36,965 nt of DNA from assembly GCA_902559605.1 (NCBI GenBank), contig CACEIC010000008.1, positions 1-36,965 of the forward strand, given 5' to 3'. A program made the translations under genes and the position numbers. Each line of letters starts with the position of its first letter. Within the stretch, counting starts at the first letter, position 1. This document shows positions 9,083-17,140 of the stretch, piece after piece. The notes under the pieces were generated by a model. That model was not told the DNA's origin. It saw nothing but the letters and a program-made list of their open reading frames with translations, and made no database searches. Source of the DNA: an uncultured Pelagibacteraceae bacterium (GTDB lineage: Bacteria; Pseudomonadota; Alphaproteobacteria; Pelagibacterales; Pelagibacteraceae).

Positions 9083-9444
9083 GAAACCATTTTTCCAACT
9101 TTTTCACCACCAAATAAATGAAAATGTAAATGTGGTACTTCTTGACCGCCATCGTCACTAATATTAGCAAGAGCCCTATACCCTTTACCATCAATCGATG
9201 AAATTCCTAATTTTTTTGAAACCTTTGTTATGCCTTTCATTAACCCCACTATTTCATCATTTGAAGCATTTGAATTAAAATCATCTAGATCTATATATTT
9301 GCCTTTTGGTATTACTAGAGCATGAATTTTTTTTTGAGGATTAATATCATAAAAAGATAAAACATAATCATCTTCATAGATTTTATTGCAAGGAATTTCT
9401 CCTCTTAAGATTTTTGCAAATATATTATTATTATCGTACGACAT
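9079..9444 (-). CDS. HIT (histidine triad) family nucleotide-binding protein
   Basis: A 121-aa HINT-branch histidine-triad protein. NIFAKILRGEIPCNKIYEDD at the N-terminus and the catalytic triad segment HLHFHLFGG (105-113) are diagnostic. Such proteins hydrolyse nucleoside phosphoramidates or adenylated conjugates; the physiological substrate is unknown. The length matches the family (110-140). It overlaps the downstream GNAT gene by 4 bp (ATGA-type junction). Confidence 0.93.
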   Translation of the reverse strand: MSYDNNNIFAKILRGEIPCNKIYEDDYVLSFYDINPQKKIHALVIPKGKYIDLDDFNSNASNDEIVGLMKGITKVSKKLGISSIDGKGYRALANISDDGGQEVPHLHFHLFGGEKVGKMVS

Positions 9445-9510
9445 AGTTAAAATTTACTTTTCAATATATAACTTTAAATTAACATTAAAAATACTAATTT
9501 ATCTTGTCAG

Positions 9511-9993
9511 TTAATTTATTAAGTCTTCAGTAATTACTTGATCCCGACATTTTGTCTGGATTTTTATTCTGTTTGGATTTCCATAATACGACCAGACAGT
9601 TGTATAACCATTTTTAGGAGGTGAACCATTATAAGACATTACAGCATAAGGCCACGCCTCATTATTATATGGATCATTTAGATAATTGGTCATGCTAGTA
9701 GCAGTAGCATATCCAATTGTATAAAAACCCCTGGAACATGGAACATCAACTTCTTGACCTTTGGTATTATTTTGCCAGTTAAAAGAATTACGAATTTTTA
9801 TTGAATGCTCGAATTCGCACAGCGTTTGGTTTGCTTTTACTTTATTAATTATTTGTTTGTGATTAGCTTTACAAGCACTTTCCTTTGCGCCTGTAGTATA
9901 ACCACTATAAGCAACAACTCCAACTGCAGCTAATATACCTATTATTGCTACTACAACAAGTAATTCAATTAATGTAAAACCATTACGCTTCAT
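9511..9993 (-). CDS. Type IV pilin / pseudopilin-like protein
   Basis: The N-terminus is a textbook class III leader, MKRNG|FTLIELLVVVAIIGILAA. Cleavage is expected between Gly5 and Phe6, and Glu10 is the conserved Glu5 of the mature pilin. The hydrophobic helix is followed by a globular domain with four cysteines (41, 59, 86, 149) that could form disulfides. The protein would be exported and assembled into a type IV pilus or related fibre, which in SAR11 could serve DNA uptake or adhesion. No assembly genes (pilB/C/D/Q) are nearby. It is divergent from the TRAP transporter across 92 bp. Confidence 0.9.
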   Translation of the reverse strand: MKRNGFTLIELLVVVAIIGILAAVGVVAYSGYTTGAKESACKANHKQIINKVKANQTLCEFEHSIKIRNSFNWQNNTKGQEVDVPCSRGFYTIGYATATSMTNYLNDPYNNEAWPYAVMSYNGSPPKNGYTTVWSYYGNPNRIKIQTKCRDQVITEDLIN

Positions 9994-10085
9994 TTTGAGA
10001 ATATATTCTATTAAATTTATTAAAATTTTGCATTGTTAAAATATATGCAACTAATAAGATCAATTTTAAAAAAAAGAGAGGAAAA
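9994..10085. promoter_or_regulatory. Divergent intergenic region pilin / dctP with inverted repeat
   Basis: This 92-bp gap must hold promoters for both the pilin and the TRAP operon. It contains an imperfectly centred inverted repeat, TTGCAT (10028-10033) and ATGCAA (10045-10050) with an 11-nt AT-rich spacer. That is the size of a dimeric repressor or activator site. The left arm could double as a -35 element for dctP. No regulator gene is adjacent. Confidence 0.35.
10076..10081 (+). promoter_or_regulatory. Shine-Dalgarno-like GAGAGG upstream of dctP
   Basis: GAGAGG lies 4 nt before the ATG at 10086. Most starts in this window lack a recognisable Shine-Dalgarno sequence, so this one stands out. 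It fits the high expression usual for SAR11 periplasmic binding proteins and fixes the dctP start. Confidence 0.6.
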
Positions 10086-11102
10086 ATGAATAAATTAAAA
10101 TCAATTTATAAAGCTATTATTAGCTTAACGTTTATTTTTTCATTTGTTCTTACTTCAACAGCTGCTTTTTCAGAAATAGTTGGACGTTTATCTGTTCACT
10201 GGAGCCCGAAGCACCATAGTGCTAAACATGCACAAATTTTCGCAGATGAAGTTAATAAAAGAGCAAAAGGAAAATTAAAAATCGAAGTTTATCCATCTAA
10301 ACAATTGTTTGGAATTAGAGAAGTAATGGGAGCGGTAACTTCTGGTGCAGTTGAACTTGGAGGAATTGTTGGAGTGGTAAGTTTTCCACCAATAAACAAA
10401 AACTTTAATGTTGCATCATTTCCAGGATTATTTAATTCATGGGAACAACAAAGAGGTTTCTTTCAAAATTCACCAAAAGGAAAAGAAATTTGGGGTGAAT
10501 TGACTAAAAAAACTAATTCAACATTAGTTATGTATAACCCTGTTGGACCTGTGATGACTTTTTCAAGTGCTAAAGAATTGACAGGCATTGATGCTATGAA
10601 AGGTCTAAAGGCTAGAAGACTTTTAAAAAGTGAAGAACCAATGTGGGATGCTTTAGGAGCAAACAGAGTATCTTTGCCTACTGGTGAAGTTTATACTTCA
10701 TTACAAACTGGAATGATTGATACGATTAACAGTCCTCCAGGAAGTATTGAAGCATATAGTTGGTGGGAATTTTTAAAATACGCTCAAAAGCCTTATCAAT
10801 ATTATGCTGATGCATATATCATGGCAAACTCAACTTGGTTTAATAGTCTGTCTCCAGACTTACAAAAAATCATAATGGATGTTGGTAAAGAAATTGGAAA
10901 AAGATCAACTGACTTAATTATGGATACTGGGGAAAGTACTCTTAAAAAATTTCAAGAAAGAGGTGGAGTTGTTACTACACTTTCTGGGGCTGAAAAAGCT
11001 AAGTTTGATAAGCTTATGAAAGATGAAGTAATGCCAGCAATGGCTAAAATGATTGATGCTGACGCCTTAGAAGCAGCTCAAGCATATGCTAAGAGTAATT
11101 AG
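10086..11102 (+). CDS. dctP: TRAP transporter solute-binding protein (DctP family)
   Basis: This is the periplasmic substrate-binding subunit of a tripartite ATP-independent transporter, which feeds an organic acid or similar solute to the QM permease using an ion gradient. The 338-aa product starts with a signal peptide (hydrophobic AIISLTFIFSFVLTSTAA, cleavage near AFS-E at about 29-30). The DctP fold is shown by FADEVNKRAKGKLKIEVYPS, GLKARRLLKSEEPMWDALGA, which holds the usual ligand-binding arginine, and LPTGEVYTSLQTGMIDTINS. The tryptophan/tyrosine-rich AYSWWEFLKYA segment lines the ligand site in this family. The substrate cannot be deduced. Genes for both permease subunits follow directly, and a strong RBS precedes the ATG. 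Confidence 0.93.
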   Translation: MNKLKSIYKAIISLTFIFSFVLTSTAAFSEIVGRLSVHWSPKHHSAKHAQIFADEVNKRAKGKLKIEVYPSKQLFGIREVMGAVTSGAVELGGIVGVVSFPPINKNFNVASFPGLFNSWEQQRGFFQNSPKGKEIWGELTKKTNSTLVMYNPVGPVMTFSSAKELTGIDAMKGLKARRLLKSEEPMWDALGANRVSLPTGEVYTSLQTGMIDTINSPPGSIEAYSWWEFLKYAQKPYQYYADAYIMANSTWFNSLSPDLQKIIMDVGKEIGKRSTDLIMDTGESTLKKFQERGGVVTTLSGAEKAKFDKLMKDEVMPAMAKMIDADALEAAQAYAKSN

Positions 11103-11129
11103 AAGAAGTTAAACTTTTCTATAAAGATT

Positions 11130-11624
11130 ATGAGGGCATTGCGAGCTATTAACAACTTGCTAGCAAAAGCTGCAATTTCGCTCGCAATGTTCATCGTCTT
11201 TTTAATGGTGGCAGCTTTAGCATTAAGCGCCACAACAAGATTTATCACAGGCACAGGATTTGCGTGGTTTATAGAATTACCACCTGTAATGGTAAGCTGG
11301 TTAGTATTTCCATTACTTGGTCCTTTATTAAAACAAGGACAACACATTAAAGTAGATTTTCTAAGTCATTATCTATCTGAGAAATCAAAAAATATTATTG
11401 GAACAATTGTAAACCTAATAGCTTTAATTTCTGCTTGTGTTTTTTTTAAAGCAGGAATTGATGCAACAACAATGTATTATAATTTAGGACAGATGATGGA
11501 ATTAGAAATTAATATTCCTATCTGGTGGATGTTTTTAGCGTTTCCAGTTGGTTTTTTAATTTTAGCATTAACTTCATTAGAACTTATTTTAGATAATTTT
11601 AAAAAACTTTTAGGGAAAGAGTAA
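11130..11624 (+). CDS. dctQ: TRAP transporter small permease (DctQ family)
   Basis: This 164-aa integral membrane protein has four predicted helices: about 10-40, 47-65 (ending in PLLGPLLKQGQHIKVD), 84-108 and 128-150. The G-x-H-I-x-V-D-F motif after the second helix is typical of DctQ subunits, which stabilise the complex with DctM. It lies 27 nt after dctP and abuts dctM without any gap. Confidence 0.92.
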   Translation: MRALRAINNLLAKAAISLAMFIVFLMVAALALSATTRFITGTGFAWFIELPPVMVSWLVFPLLGPLLKQGQHIKVDFLSHYLSEKSKNIIGTIVNLIALISACVFFKAGIDATTMYYNLGQMMELEINIPIWWMFLAFPVGFLILALTSLELILDNFKKLLGKE

Positions 11625-12890
11625 ATGTTTGGATTGGCTTTTATTATTTCTCTTGTAACATTAGTTATTTCGGTCCCGATTTTTTTAGTTTTTGGTTTAG
11701 GAAGTTCATTAGCTGCAATTGCTGGATTAAATTTACCTTGGTCAGTACTAATTCAAGTTTCATTTGGTGCATTAACTAAACATGTCCTAATCGCTGTTCC
11801 ATTATTTATTTTTACTGGAATGGCAATGTTAAAAGGAGGGGCTGCATCTAGATTAGTTAAGTTTACAACAACACTTGTTGGTCATTGGCCAGGTGGATTG
11901 GGTGTTGCAATGGTTATCGCGATGGGTTTCTTTGCAGCTTTTTGTGGATCAATACTTGCAGCAATCACTGCTGTTGGGACAATCATGATGCCAAAGATGA
12001 TTGAACAAGGTTATCCAACTCCATTTGTTGTAGTTTTGGCTGCCTCTGCTGCTCTATTAGAGGCATTGATACCTCCTTCCAATGCAGCAATACTATTTAG
12101 TGCTCTAACTAATGTTCCAGTCTCTAAAACTTTTGCTGCAGGCGTTATTCCCGGTCTTGTTCTCCTTGTTTTGATGGTCCTTCTAGTTTTGTTTAAATGC
12201 AGGCATATTAGAACAGATGAGAAGGCATCATTGAAAAAAAGAGTAAGTTCTTTCATCGCTGCGTTACCAGCATTGATCACTCCAGTGATAATTTTAGGTG
12301 GAATTTATGCGGGTATACTAACTCCATCAGAATCTGCAGCAGTTGCAGGTGTTTATGCAGTACTTATAGGATTTTTAATTTATCGCGAACTGACTTTTTC
12401 ATCTTTGATGAGCTGTTTAAGAGAAACAGCAATCATAACCGCTGTAATTTTTGCAATTATAGCAACTGCAACATTCTTAAGTGTAGTTTTAACTTACACT
12501 CAAGCTCCACAAAAAATTATAACATTCTTCACAGATAAAGGCGTAAGTGTGAATCTGTTCTGGATAATGCTAGGAGCTATTTGTTTAATTCTTGGAACTT
12601 TCATCGAAATTGTTCCAGTATTTTATTTAACAGTCCCAATTTTTGCAGCGATTACAATATCTTTCAATCAAAGTTTACTTCATCTTTATGTGGTGTTTGT
12701 TGCTTTTGCCGGAATAGGAATGATAACACCCCCCGTATGCGTTGGTATTTATACAGCTGCAGGTGTGATCAAAGAAAACCCTGCCAAAGCTTTTAAGGAA
12801 GTTCCATTATTTACAATTGTTGGAATTATATATGGAATTTTAATGATATTGTTTCCAATATTCTCAACCTGGTTACCTGGGAAATTATAA
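11625..12890 (+). CDS. dctM: TRAP transporter large permease (DctM family)
   Basis: The 421-aa subunit forms the ion-coupled translocation channel of the TRAP system. It is hydrophobic throughout, with about 12 helices. Diagnostic segments are PLFIFTGMAMLKGGAASRL near residue 60-78, the GFFAAFCGSILAAITAVGTIMMP helix, LIPPSNAAILFSAL, GIYAGILTPSESAAVAGVYA around 225-245, and the late GMITPPVCVGIYTAAGV. Length and motif order match the intact family. It ends 2 nt before the stop of the converging galactosyltransferase-like gene. Confidence 0.95.
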   Translation: MFGLAFIISLVTLVISVPIFLVFGLGSSLAAIAGLNLPWSVLIQVSFGALTKHVLIAVPLFIFTGMAMLKGGAASRLVKFTTTLVGHWPGGLGVAMVIAMGFFAAFCGSILAAITAVGTIMMPKMIEQGYPTPFVVVLAASAALLEALIPPSNAAILFSALTNVPVSKTFAAGVIPGLVLLVLMVLLVLFKCRHIRTDEKASLKKRVSSFIAALPALITPVIILGGIYAGILTPSESAAVAGVYAVLIGFLIYRELTFSSLMSCLRETAIITAVIFAIIATATFLSVVLTYTQAPQKIITFFTDKGVSVNLFWIMLGAICLILGTFIEIVPVFYLTVPIFAAITISFNQSLLHLYVVFVAFAGIGMITPPVCVGIYTAAGVIKENPAKAFKEVPLFTIVGIIYGILMILFPIFSTWLPGKL

Positions 12891-12892
12891 AT

Positions 12893-13672
12893 TTAAAAAT
12901 CAACTTTGATATGCCGGATTTCAAAATCAGCTTTATTTCTTAAATTCTTGTAAATTTCTTCATTGGATTTAATTTCATAATTAAGATTATTAATTCCATC
13001 ATCTATATAATTTTCACTATTTTCCCATTTCTCATCATACAGTTTCTTATTTTTAATACTTGATTCAGAAGGGATAGCTTCGTCTTTGTCTGTAATTTTG
13101 AAACCATTATTATCATGTAATAATGGGCTGAAAAATCCATCTCTGTATTTTATTTCTATATTGTTTACATCTATTCTTTTTTTAAGATCTGTATCCTCAT
13201 AACCCCAACCCCAATATGAATTAGAATAGCCATTAACTTTTTTAAAAATATGTTTAGGTAGTAAAACAGAATTCCCAAAGAAATTTTCTCTTTTGGAGCC
13301 TTTAACTATCCATTTTGAATTTGATGAAGGTCGCATTGGTAAATTGTTATGACCATGTTTTATTAATAGCATCGGGCTATCAGAATATGAATAGTCTGCA
13401 ATCATTGGCAAAAAATCAACATTATTAATTACAATATAATCTAAATAGTCTTCATTAATTAAATATCCAGCATTACACAGACGCCCGTAATTAAAAGGTT
13501 TATCATTTGCTTGCTCTAAAATGCATAACTTTACGTTCAAATGTTTATCTAATTTATCTTCATTAAAGTATATTTTTGTATGATATTGAAAAATTTTTAA
13601 TTGTTGATCTCTATTCCTGTAGGGAACAACTATAAGAAGTTTCTTTTTAAAATTTTCCTCTATTAAACTCAT
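12893..13672 (-). CDS. Galactosyltransferase-like protein (beta-1,4-galactosyltransferase/GT7-type fold)
   Basis: The 259-aa protein shows the ordered motifs of animal-type beta-1,4-galactosyltransferases: VPYRNR (16-21), FNYGRLCNAGYL (60-71, compare FNRAKLLNVGF), NVDFLP (84-89, compare DVDLIP), FFGNSVLLPKHIFKKVNGY (131-149) and YWGWGYEDTDL (153-163, compare WGWGGEDDDI). The metal-binding DVD is NVD here, so the first aspartate is lost while the second is kept. The likely role is transfer of a sugar to a surface glycan; donor and acceptor are unknown. There is no signal peptide or membrane helix, so it would act in the cytosol. It follows the 48-aa peptide gene by 4 nt at the end of the his chain and may be co-transcribed. 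Confidence 0.8.
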   Translation of the reverse strand: MSLIEENFKKKLLIVVPYRNRDQQLKIFQYHTKIYFNEDKLDKHLNVKLCILEQANDKPFNYGRLCNAGYLINEDYLDYIVINNVDFLPMIADYSYSDSPMLLIKHGHNNLPMRPSSNSKWIVKGSKRENFFGNSVLLPKHIFKKVNGYSNSYWGWGYEDTDLKKRIDVNNIEIKYRDGFFSPLLHDNNGFKITDKDEAIPSESSIKNKKLYDEKWENSENYIDDGINNLNYEIKSNEEIYKNLRNKADFEIRHIKVDF

Positions 13673-13676
13673 ATAA

Positions 13677-13823
13677 TTAAATTAAAAAAAAATGATACAC
13701 TAGTAATCCTACTAATATTCCTTTGATAAAAGATATCCATGCAAGTCCATGCTCAGAAAGTCCAAGTTTTTTCTTCCACCACAGAATTTGTTTTTTTTCC
13801 CAATTTATATAACCATGAATCAT
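13677..13823 (-). CDS. Small membrane peptide (48 aa), unknown function
   Basis: An ATG at 13823 lies 2 nt after the hisE stop and opens a 48-codon frame ending with TAA at 13677. The product starts MIHGYINWEKKQILWWKKK, a basic tryptophan-rich amphipathic stretch, then has one hydrophobic helix (about residues 28-48). The predicted topology is a single-pass inner-membrane peptide with a cytosolic N-terminus. Tight packing (2 nt after hisE, 4 nt before the GT gene) and the plausible composition argue that it is a real gene; otherwise this would be an unusually long gap inside the chain. I do not recognise a family. Confidence 0.6.
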   Translation of the reverse strand: MIHGYINWEKKQILWWKKKLGLSEHGLAWISFIKGILVGLLVYHFFLI

Positions 13824-13825
13824 AG

Positions 13826-14098
13826 TTATTTTTTTCGACTATTTAATTCTTCCATTACTTCTTCAATTTTAATACCACTTTTTTCAAAATACATTATTAA
13901 GTGATATAAAACATCTGCTGCTTCATGGATTTTATTTGTGTCTTTCTCTACTGCCTCTATTAGCTCATTTATTTCTTCTAAAACTTTTTCTTTTGCTAAA
14001 GATTTATCTTCTAAAAGCTTATTCGTGTATGAGCCTTCAACAACGTTACTTTTTCTCTCTCTTGCAAGAGTAACAAGATCTTCTAAAGTTTTTAACAT
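13826..14098 (-). CDS. hisE: Phosphoribosyl-ATP pyrophosphatase HisE
   Basis: HisE removes pyrophosphate from phosphoribosyl-ATP, the second step of histidine synthesis. The 90-aa product has the MazG-like metal site: EEINELIEA (helix with E-E-x-x-E) and HEAADVLYHLIMYF. The ATG at 14098 is chosen because it gives MLKTLEDLVTLARERK, the usual family start, one base after the hisF stop. The frame is open further upstream to 14149 but that would overlap hisF by about 50 bp and adds a non-conserved leader. There is no fused HisI domain. Confidence 0.93.
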   Translation of the reverse strand: MLKTLEDLVTLARERKSNVVEGSYTNKLLEDKSLAKEKVLEEINELIEAVEKDTNKIHEAADVLYHLIMYFEKSGIKIEEVMEELNSRKK

Positions 14099-14099
14099 A

Positions 14100-14852
14100 C
14101 TAAATCCTAACAGGTATATCTTTCGAAGCCAAATATTGCTTAGCTTCATTTACTGAATAAGTACCATAATGGAATATAGATGCAGCTAAAACAGCGCTAG
14201 CACCTGATTTTATTCCATCTACTAAGTGATCTAGAGTTCCAACCCCACCTGATGCAATAACTGGAATATTGACCGTGGAAGATATCTTTTGCATCAATTC
14301 AATATCATATCCAGATTGAGTTCCATCTTTATCCATCGATGTCACAAGAAGTTCTCCTGCCCCACATTTTTCCATTTTAGAAGCAAATTCTAATGCATTT
14401 ATACCAGTTGGATTTCTTCCACCGTGAGTGAAGATTTCCCATCCGTCATCTATTCTTTTTGCATCAATTGCAACTACAATGCACTGTGATCCAAATTTTC
14501 TAGAGCTATCCTCAACTACTTTTGAATTTTGAACAGCTGCTGTATTGATTGATACTTTATCAGCCCCACAATTAAGCAATTTATTAATATCATCAATACT
14601 TCTAACGCCACCCCCTACCGTCAGTGGTACGAAACATTTTTTAGAAGTTTTCTTTACAACTTCATAAATAGTATCTCTATTTTCATTAGAAGCTGTAATA
14701 TCTAAAAAACAAATTTCATCTGCACCACCATCGCTATAAATTTTTGCTTGTTCAACTGGATCTCCTGCATCTTTAAGATCTACAAAGTTAACACCTTTTA
14801 CAACACGACCATTTTTAACGTCTAAACAAGGTATAATTCTATTTTTAAGCAT
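14100..14852 (-). CDS. hisF: Imidazole glycerol phosphate synthase cyclase subunit HisF
   Basis: HisF forms IGP and AICAR from PRFAR using ammonia supplied by HisH. The 250-aa TIM barrel starts [16 protein letters not shown] with the catalytic Asp at about 11, and VVAIDAKR carries the second catalytic Asp near 130. Phosphate-binding loops are seen in [27 protein letters not shown] and [11 protein letters not shown]. Its start overlaps the hisA end by 8 bp, so translation is probably coupled. The AICAR product feeds PurH, which is encoded 11 kb away in this window. Confidence 0.97.
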   Translation of the reverse strand: MLKNRIIPCLDVKNGRVVKGVNFVDLKDAGDPVEQAKIYSDGGADEICFLDITASNENRDTIYEVVKKTSKKCFVPLTVGGGVRSIDDINKLLNCGADKVSINTAAVQNSKVVEDSSRKFGSQCIVVAIDAKRIDDGWEIFTHGGRNPTGINALEFASKMEKCGAGELLVTSMDKDGTQSGYDIELMQKISSTVNIPVIASGGVGTLDHLVDGIKSGASAVLAASIFHYGTYSVNEAKQYLASKDIPVRI

Positions 14853-15564
14853 CTATTTCTTTTGCAAGCTCATCTAACTTTATATCTCCATCGTATATAG
14901 CTTTCCCAACTATAACACCTTCGATATTATTTAGATTTTTTGCTTTTTTAATATCATTAATCGATGAGACTCCACCAGATATAACTACTGGACAATTTGA
15001 AATATCTGCCACTTTTTGTGTTTCTTCAAAATTTGGACTTTGCTTTGTTCCATCTCTATTGATATCTGTATAAATAATCCTGCTAACTCCATAATTATTT
15101 ACTTTTTTTAGATATTCGGTTGTTAATTTATCAGATTCTTCTGTCCATCCTGAGATTACAAGGTGTCCATCTTTGGCATCCAAACCTAATGCAATTTGAT
15201 TTTGAAAATTTTTACATGCTTCTTCTAAAAATCTTCTATCTTTTATAGCAGCACTTCCTAAAATTACTTTTTCAACACCAGCATCAATATATTTTTGAAT
15301 AGTTTCAAAATTTCTTACTCCGCCTCCTATTTCTACTTTGAGGTCAAATTTTCCAATAATATCTTGAATAATATCAATATTAATTGGCTCCCCAGTTAAT
15401 GCACCGTCCAGATCAACAATGTGTAAATTTTTAAATCCATTTTGCTTATATTTTCCAGCTTGCTCTACAGGAGACATTTCATATTCAGTTTTATTTTCAA
15501 AATCTCCTTTGATTAATCTAACACATTTTTTATCTTTAATGTCTATTGCTGGAAAAATTTTCAT
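14845..15564 (-). CDS. hisA: ProFAR isomerase HisA
   Basis: HisA isomerises the N'-ProFAR aminoaldose to the ketose PRFAR. The 239-aa TIM barrel begins [18 protein letters not shown] with the catalytic Asp at about 8. [35 protein letters not shown] (second catalytic Asp) and YTDINRDGT all fit the family. It starts 1 nt after the stop of the SHOCT-domain gene and overlaps hisF by 8 bp. Confidence 0.97.
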   Translation of the reverse strand: MKIFPAIDIKDKKCVRLIKGDFENKTEYEMSPVEQAGKYKQNGFKNLHIVDLDGALTGEPINIDIIQDIIGKFDLKVEIGGGVRNFETIQKYIDAGVEKVILGSAAIKDRRFLEEACKNFQNQIALGLDAKDGHLVISGWTEESDKLTTEYLKKVNNYGVSRIIYTDINRDGTKQSPNFEETQKVADISNCPVVISGGVSSINDIKKAKNLNNIEGVIVGKAIYDGDIKLDELAKEIDA

Positions 15565-15565
15565 T

Positions 15566-16504
15566 TCAATTTAGTATTTTTTTCTTTGCTTTTTCAAATT
15601 CCTCTTTGGTTAGGACACCTGATTTATATAAACTATTTAGCTGCTCTAACTGCTCAACAATATTAGAATTTATATCATTACTATTATTTATCTTTTCTTT
15701 ATCGATTTTAATATTATTGAAAGAGTCTTTTTTCATTTTATCAAATTTAGAATTAAATTTTGAGCAATTTACATAACAAGCTGAAATTAACATAATTGCC
15801 TCATCATTATGCTCTGTTAAAAAAAGATTTAAATCTATATCTAATCTCATAGGACCGAATATGTAAATAAAATCACCAGCAGATCTTAAATATAATTGAT
15901 TATTTTTATTTTTTGATATTTTAAATTTTGATAAATTTATTGTCATATCGTCATTAATTGGAATACTTTTATTATTACCAGATAAACTTGTAATCATTTT
16001 TCTAATCTGTTTTGTTTGTTCAGCCAATTCAGAAGAATTCATCTGATTTAGTTCATCTATAATTCCTGAAAAATCGTTGTCTGAAAAAGTTTTTTTTAAA
16101 TTTTGGTCTGAAAATATTACATAAGATATAAAGTCAATTTTTTCTTTTTTCATTATTTTTTTTACTTCTGACATTACCCACTTAGAGGCTTGTACCTCAT
16201 CTTTAAAATTCTTTTTTTCCATTTTTTTCATGATTGATTTTGCATATTGATTATTCATAACATCTTCACCATTTAAAATAGCTCTTTCTAAATCAACATA
16301 TTTTTTAGGCCCCATAAGATACATTTTGATATTTGCTGAATTCATAAACTCCTGGAAAAAATCTTCAACTTCATCATTCGTATACTCAATGTAAATATGA
16401 CTTTGAGGAACATCAAAGTTAATATCTTGAATATTAATATTTTTAGAATTTGCACTACCAATAATTAGAATTGTCAGAAAAATAATATAATTAATTAATT
16501 TCAT
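15566..16504 (-). CDS. Exported protein of unknown function with C-terminal SHOCT domain, inside the his operon
   Basis: A 312-aa protein I do not recognise as a whole. It starts with a signal peptide (NYIIFLTILIIGSANS, cleavage near residue 20). The middle is rich in lysine, asparagine and acidic residues with no enzyme motif I can identify. The last about 27 residues, EQLNSLYKSGVLTKEEFEKA followed by KKKIL, match the SHOCT short C-terminal helical domain. An asparagine-rich linker (NNSNDINSN) precedes it. It lies 4 nt after hisH and 1 nt before hisA, so it must share their transcript. Nothing in the sequence ties it to histidine synthesis. Export to the periplasm or inner membrane is an inference from the leader. 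Confidence 0.75.
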   Translation of the reverse strand: MKLINYIIFLTILIIGSANSKNINIQDINFDVPQSHIYIEYTNDEVEDFFQEFMNSANIKMYLMGPKKYVDLERAILNGEDVMNNQYAKSIMKKMEKKNFKDEVQASKWVMSEVKKIMKKEKIDFISYVIFSDQNLKKTFSDNDFSGIIDELNQMNSSELAEQTKQIRKMITSLSGNNKSIPINDDMTINLSKFKISKNKNNQLYLRSAGDFIYIFGPMRLDIDLNLFLTEHNDEAIMLISACYVNCSKFNSKFDKMKKDSFNNIKIDKEKINNSNDINSNIVEQLEQLNSLYKSGVLTKEEFEKAKKKILN

Positions 16505-16508
16505 TGTT

Positions 16509-17135
16509 TTATAAATTTATAAAATTATCAATTATTTTAAGACCAGTTTTGTCACTTTTCTCCGGGTGGAACTGTGTTCCAAATATATTTTCTTTTTCAA
16601 TAGCACATACAATATTTGATGAATAATCAGTTGTAGCAGCGGTGACTGAATTATCATTTGGAATAAATTCATAACTGTGAACAAAATACATATGTGAGTT
16701 ATTTTCTATATTTTTAAAAATTTTACTTTCCTTGACAATATTTATTTGGTTCCAACCAATATGAGGAAGTTTATATTTTCCATCCTGATTATCAATTTTA
16801 GAAACTTTGCCTGAAATCCATCCTAAACCTTTGGTTTCAACTTCTTCATAACCAACATCTGCAAACATTTGAAGGCCTACACAAATACCAAGAAGTGGTT
16901 TTTTATTATTTAATGCAAATTCACTTAAAGTATCAATCAAACCATTTATGCCATTTAAACCATCTTTACAGCTCTTAAAGGAGCCCTGCCCTGGTAAAAC
17001 TACTTTGTCGCTTGATTTAATTTTATTTAAGTCTGAGGTTACCTCGATATTAACTTTATCTTTGGCAACTTCCTTAAAGGAGTTAATAACAGAGCTAATA
17101 TTACCCGATTTATAGTCAACAATTGTGATGTCCAT
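16509..17135 (-). CDS. hisH: Imidazole glycerol phosphate synthase glutaminase subunit HisH
   Basis: HisH releases ammonia from glutamine for HisF. The class I glutamine amidotransferase core is clear: VVLPGQGSF (about 45-53), nucleophile Cys85 in LLGICVGLQMFAD, YFVHSYEF, and the catalytic His-Glu in GTQFHPEKS near residue 190. The ATG at 17135 gives MDITIVDYKSGNISSV, the family start, 5 nt after the hisB stop. The open frame extends back to 17234, but that would overlap hisB by about 94 bp with non-conserved sequence. It gives 208 aa, the normal length. Confidence 0.96.
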   Translation of the reverse strand: MDITIVDYKSGNISSVINSFKEVAKDKVNIEVTSDLNKIKSSDKVVLPGQGSFKSCKDGLNGINGLIDTLSEFALNNKKPLLGICVGLQMFADVGYEEVETKGLGWISGKVSKIDNQDGKYKLPHIGWNQINIVKESKIFKNIENNSHMYFVHSYEFIPNDNSVTAATTDYSSNIVCAIEKENIFGTQFHPEKSDKTGLKIIDNFINL

Positions 17136-17140
17136 TAATT

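Noticed and set aside
11099..12280. Minus-strand frames across the TRAP permease genes
   Set aside because: They are complementary to strongly conserved DctQ/DctM coding sequence and have no recognisable protein character.
14099..14149. Upstream start for hisE
   Set aside because: It lies inside hisF and adds a leader not seen in the family; the ATG at 14098 fits the 1-nt gap.
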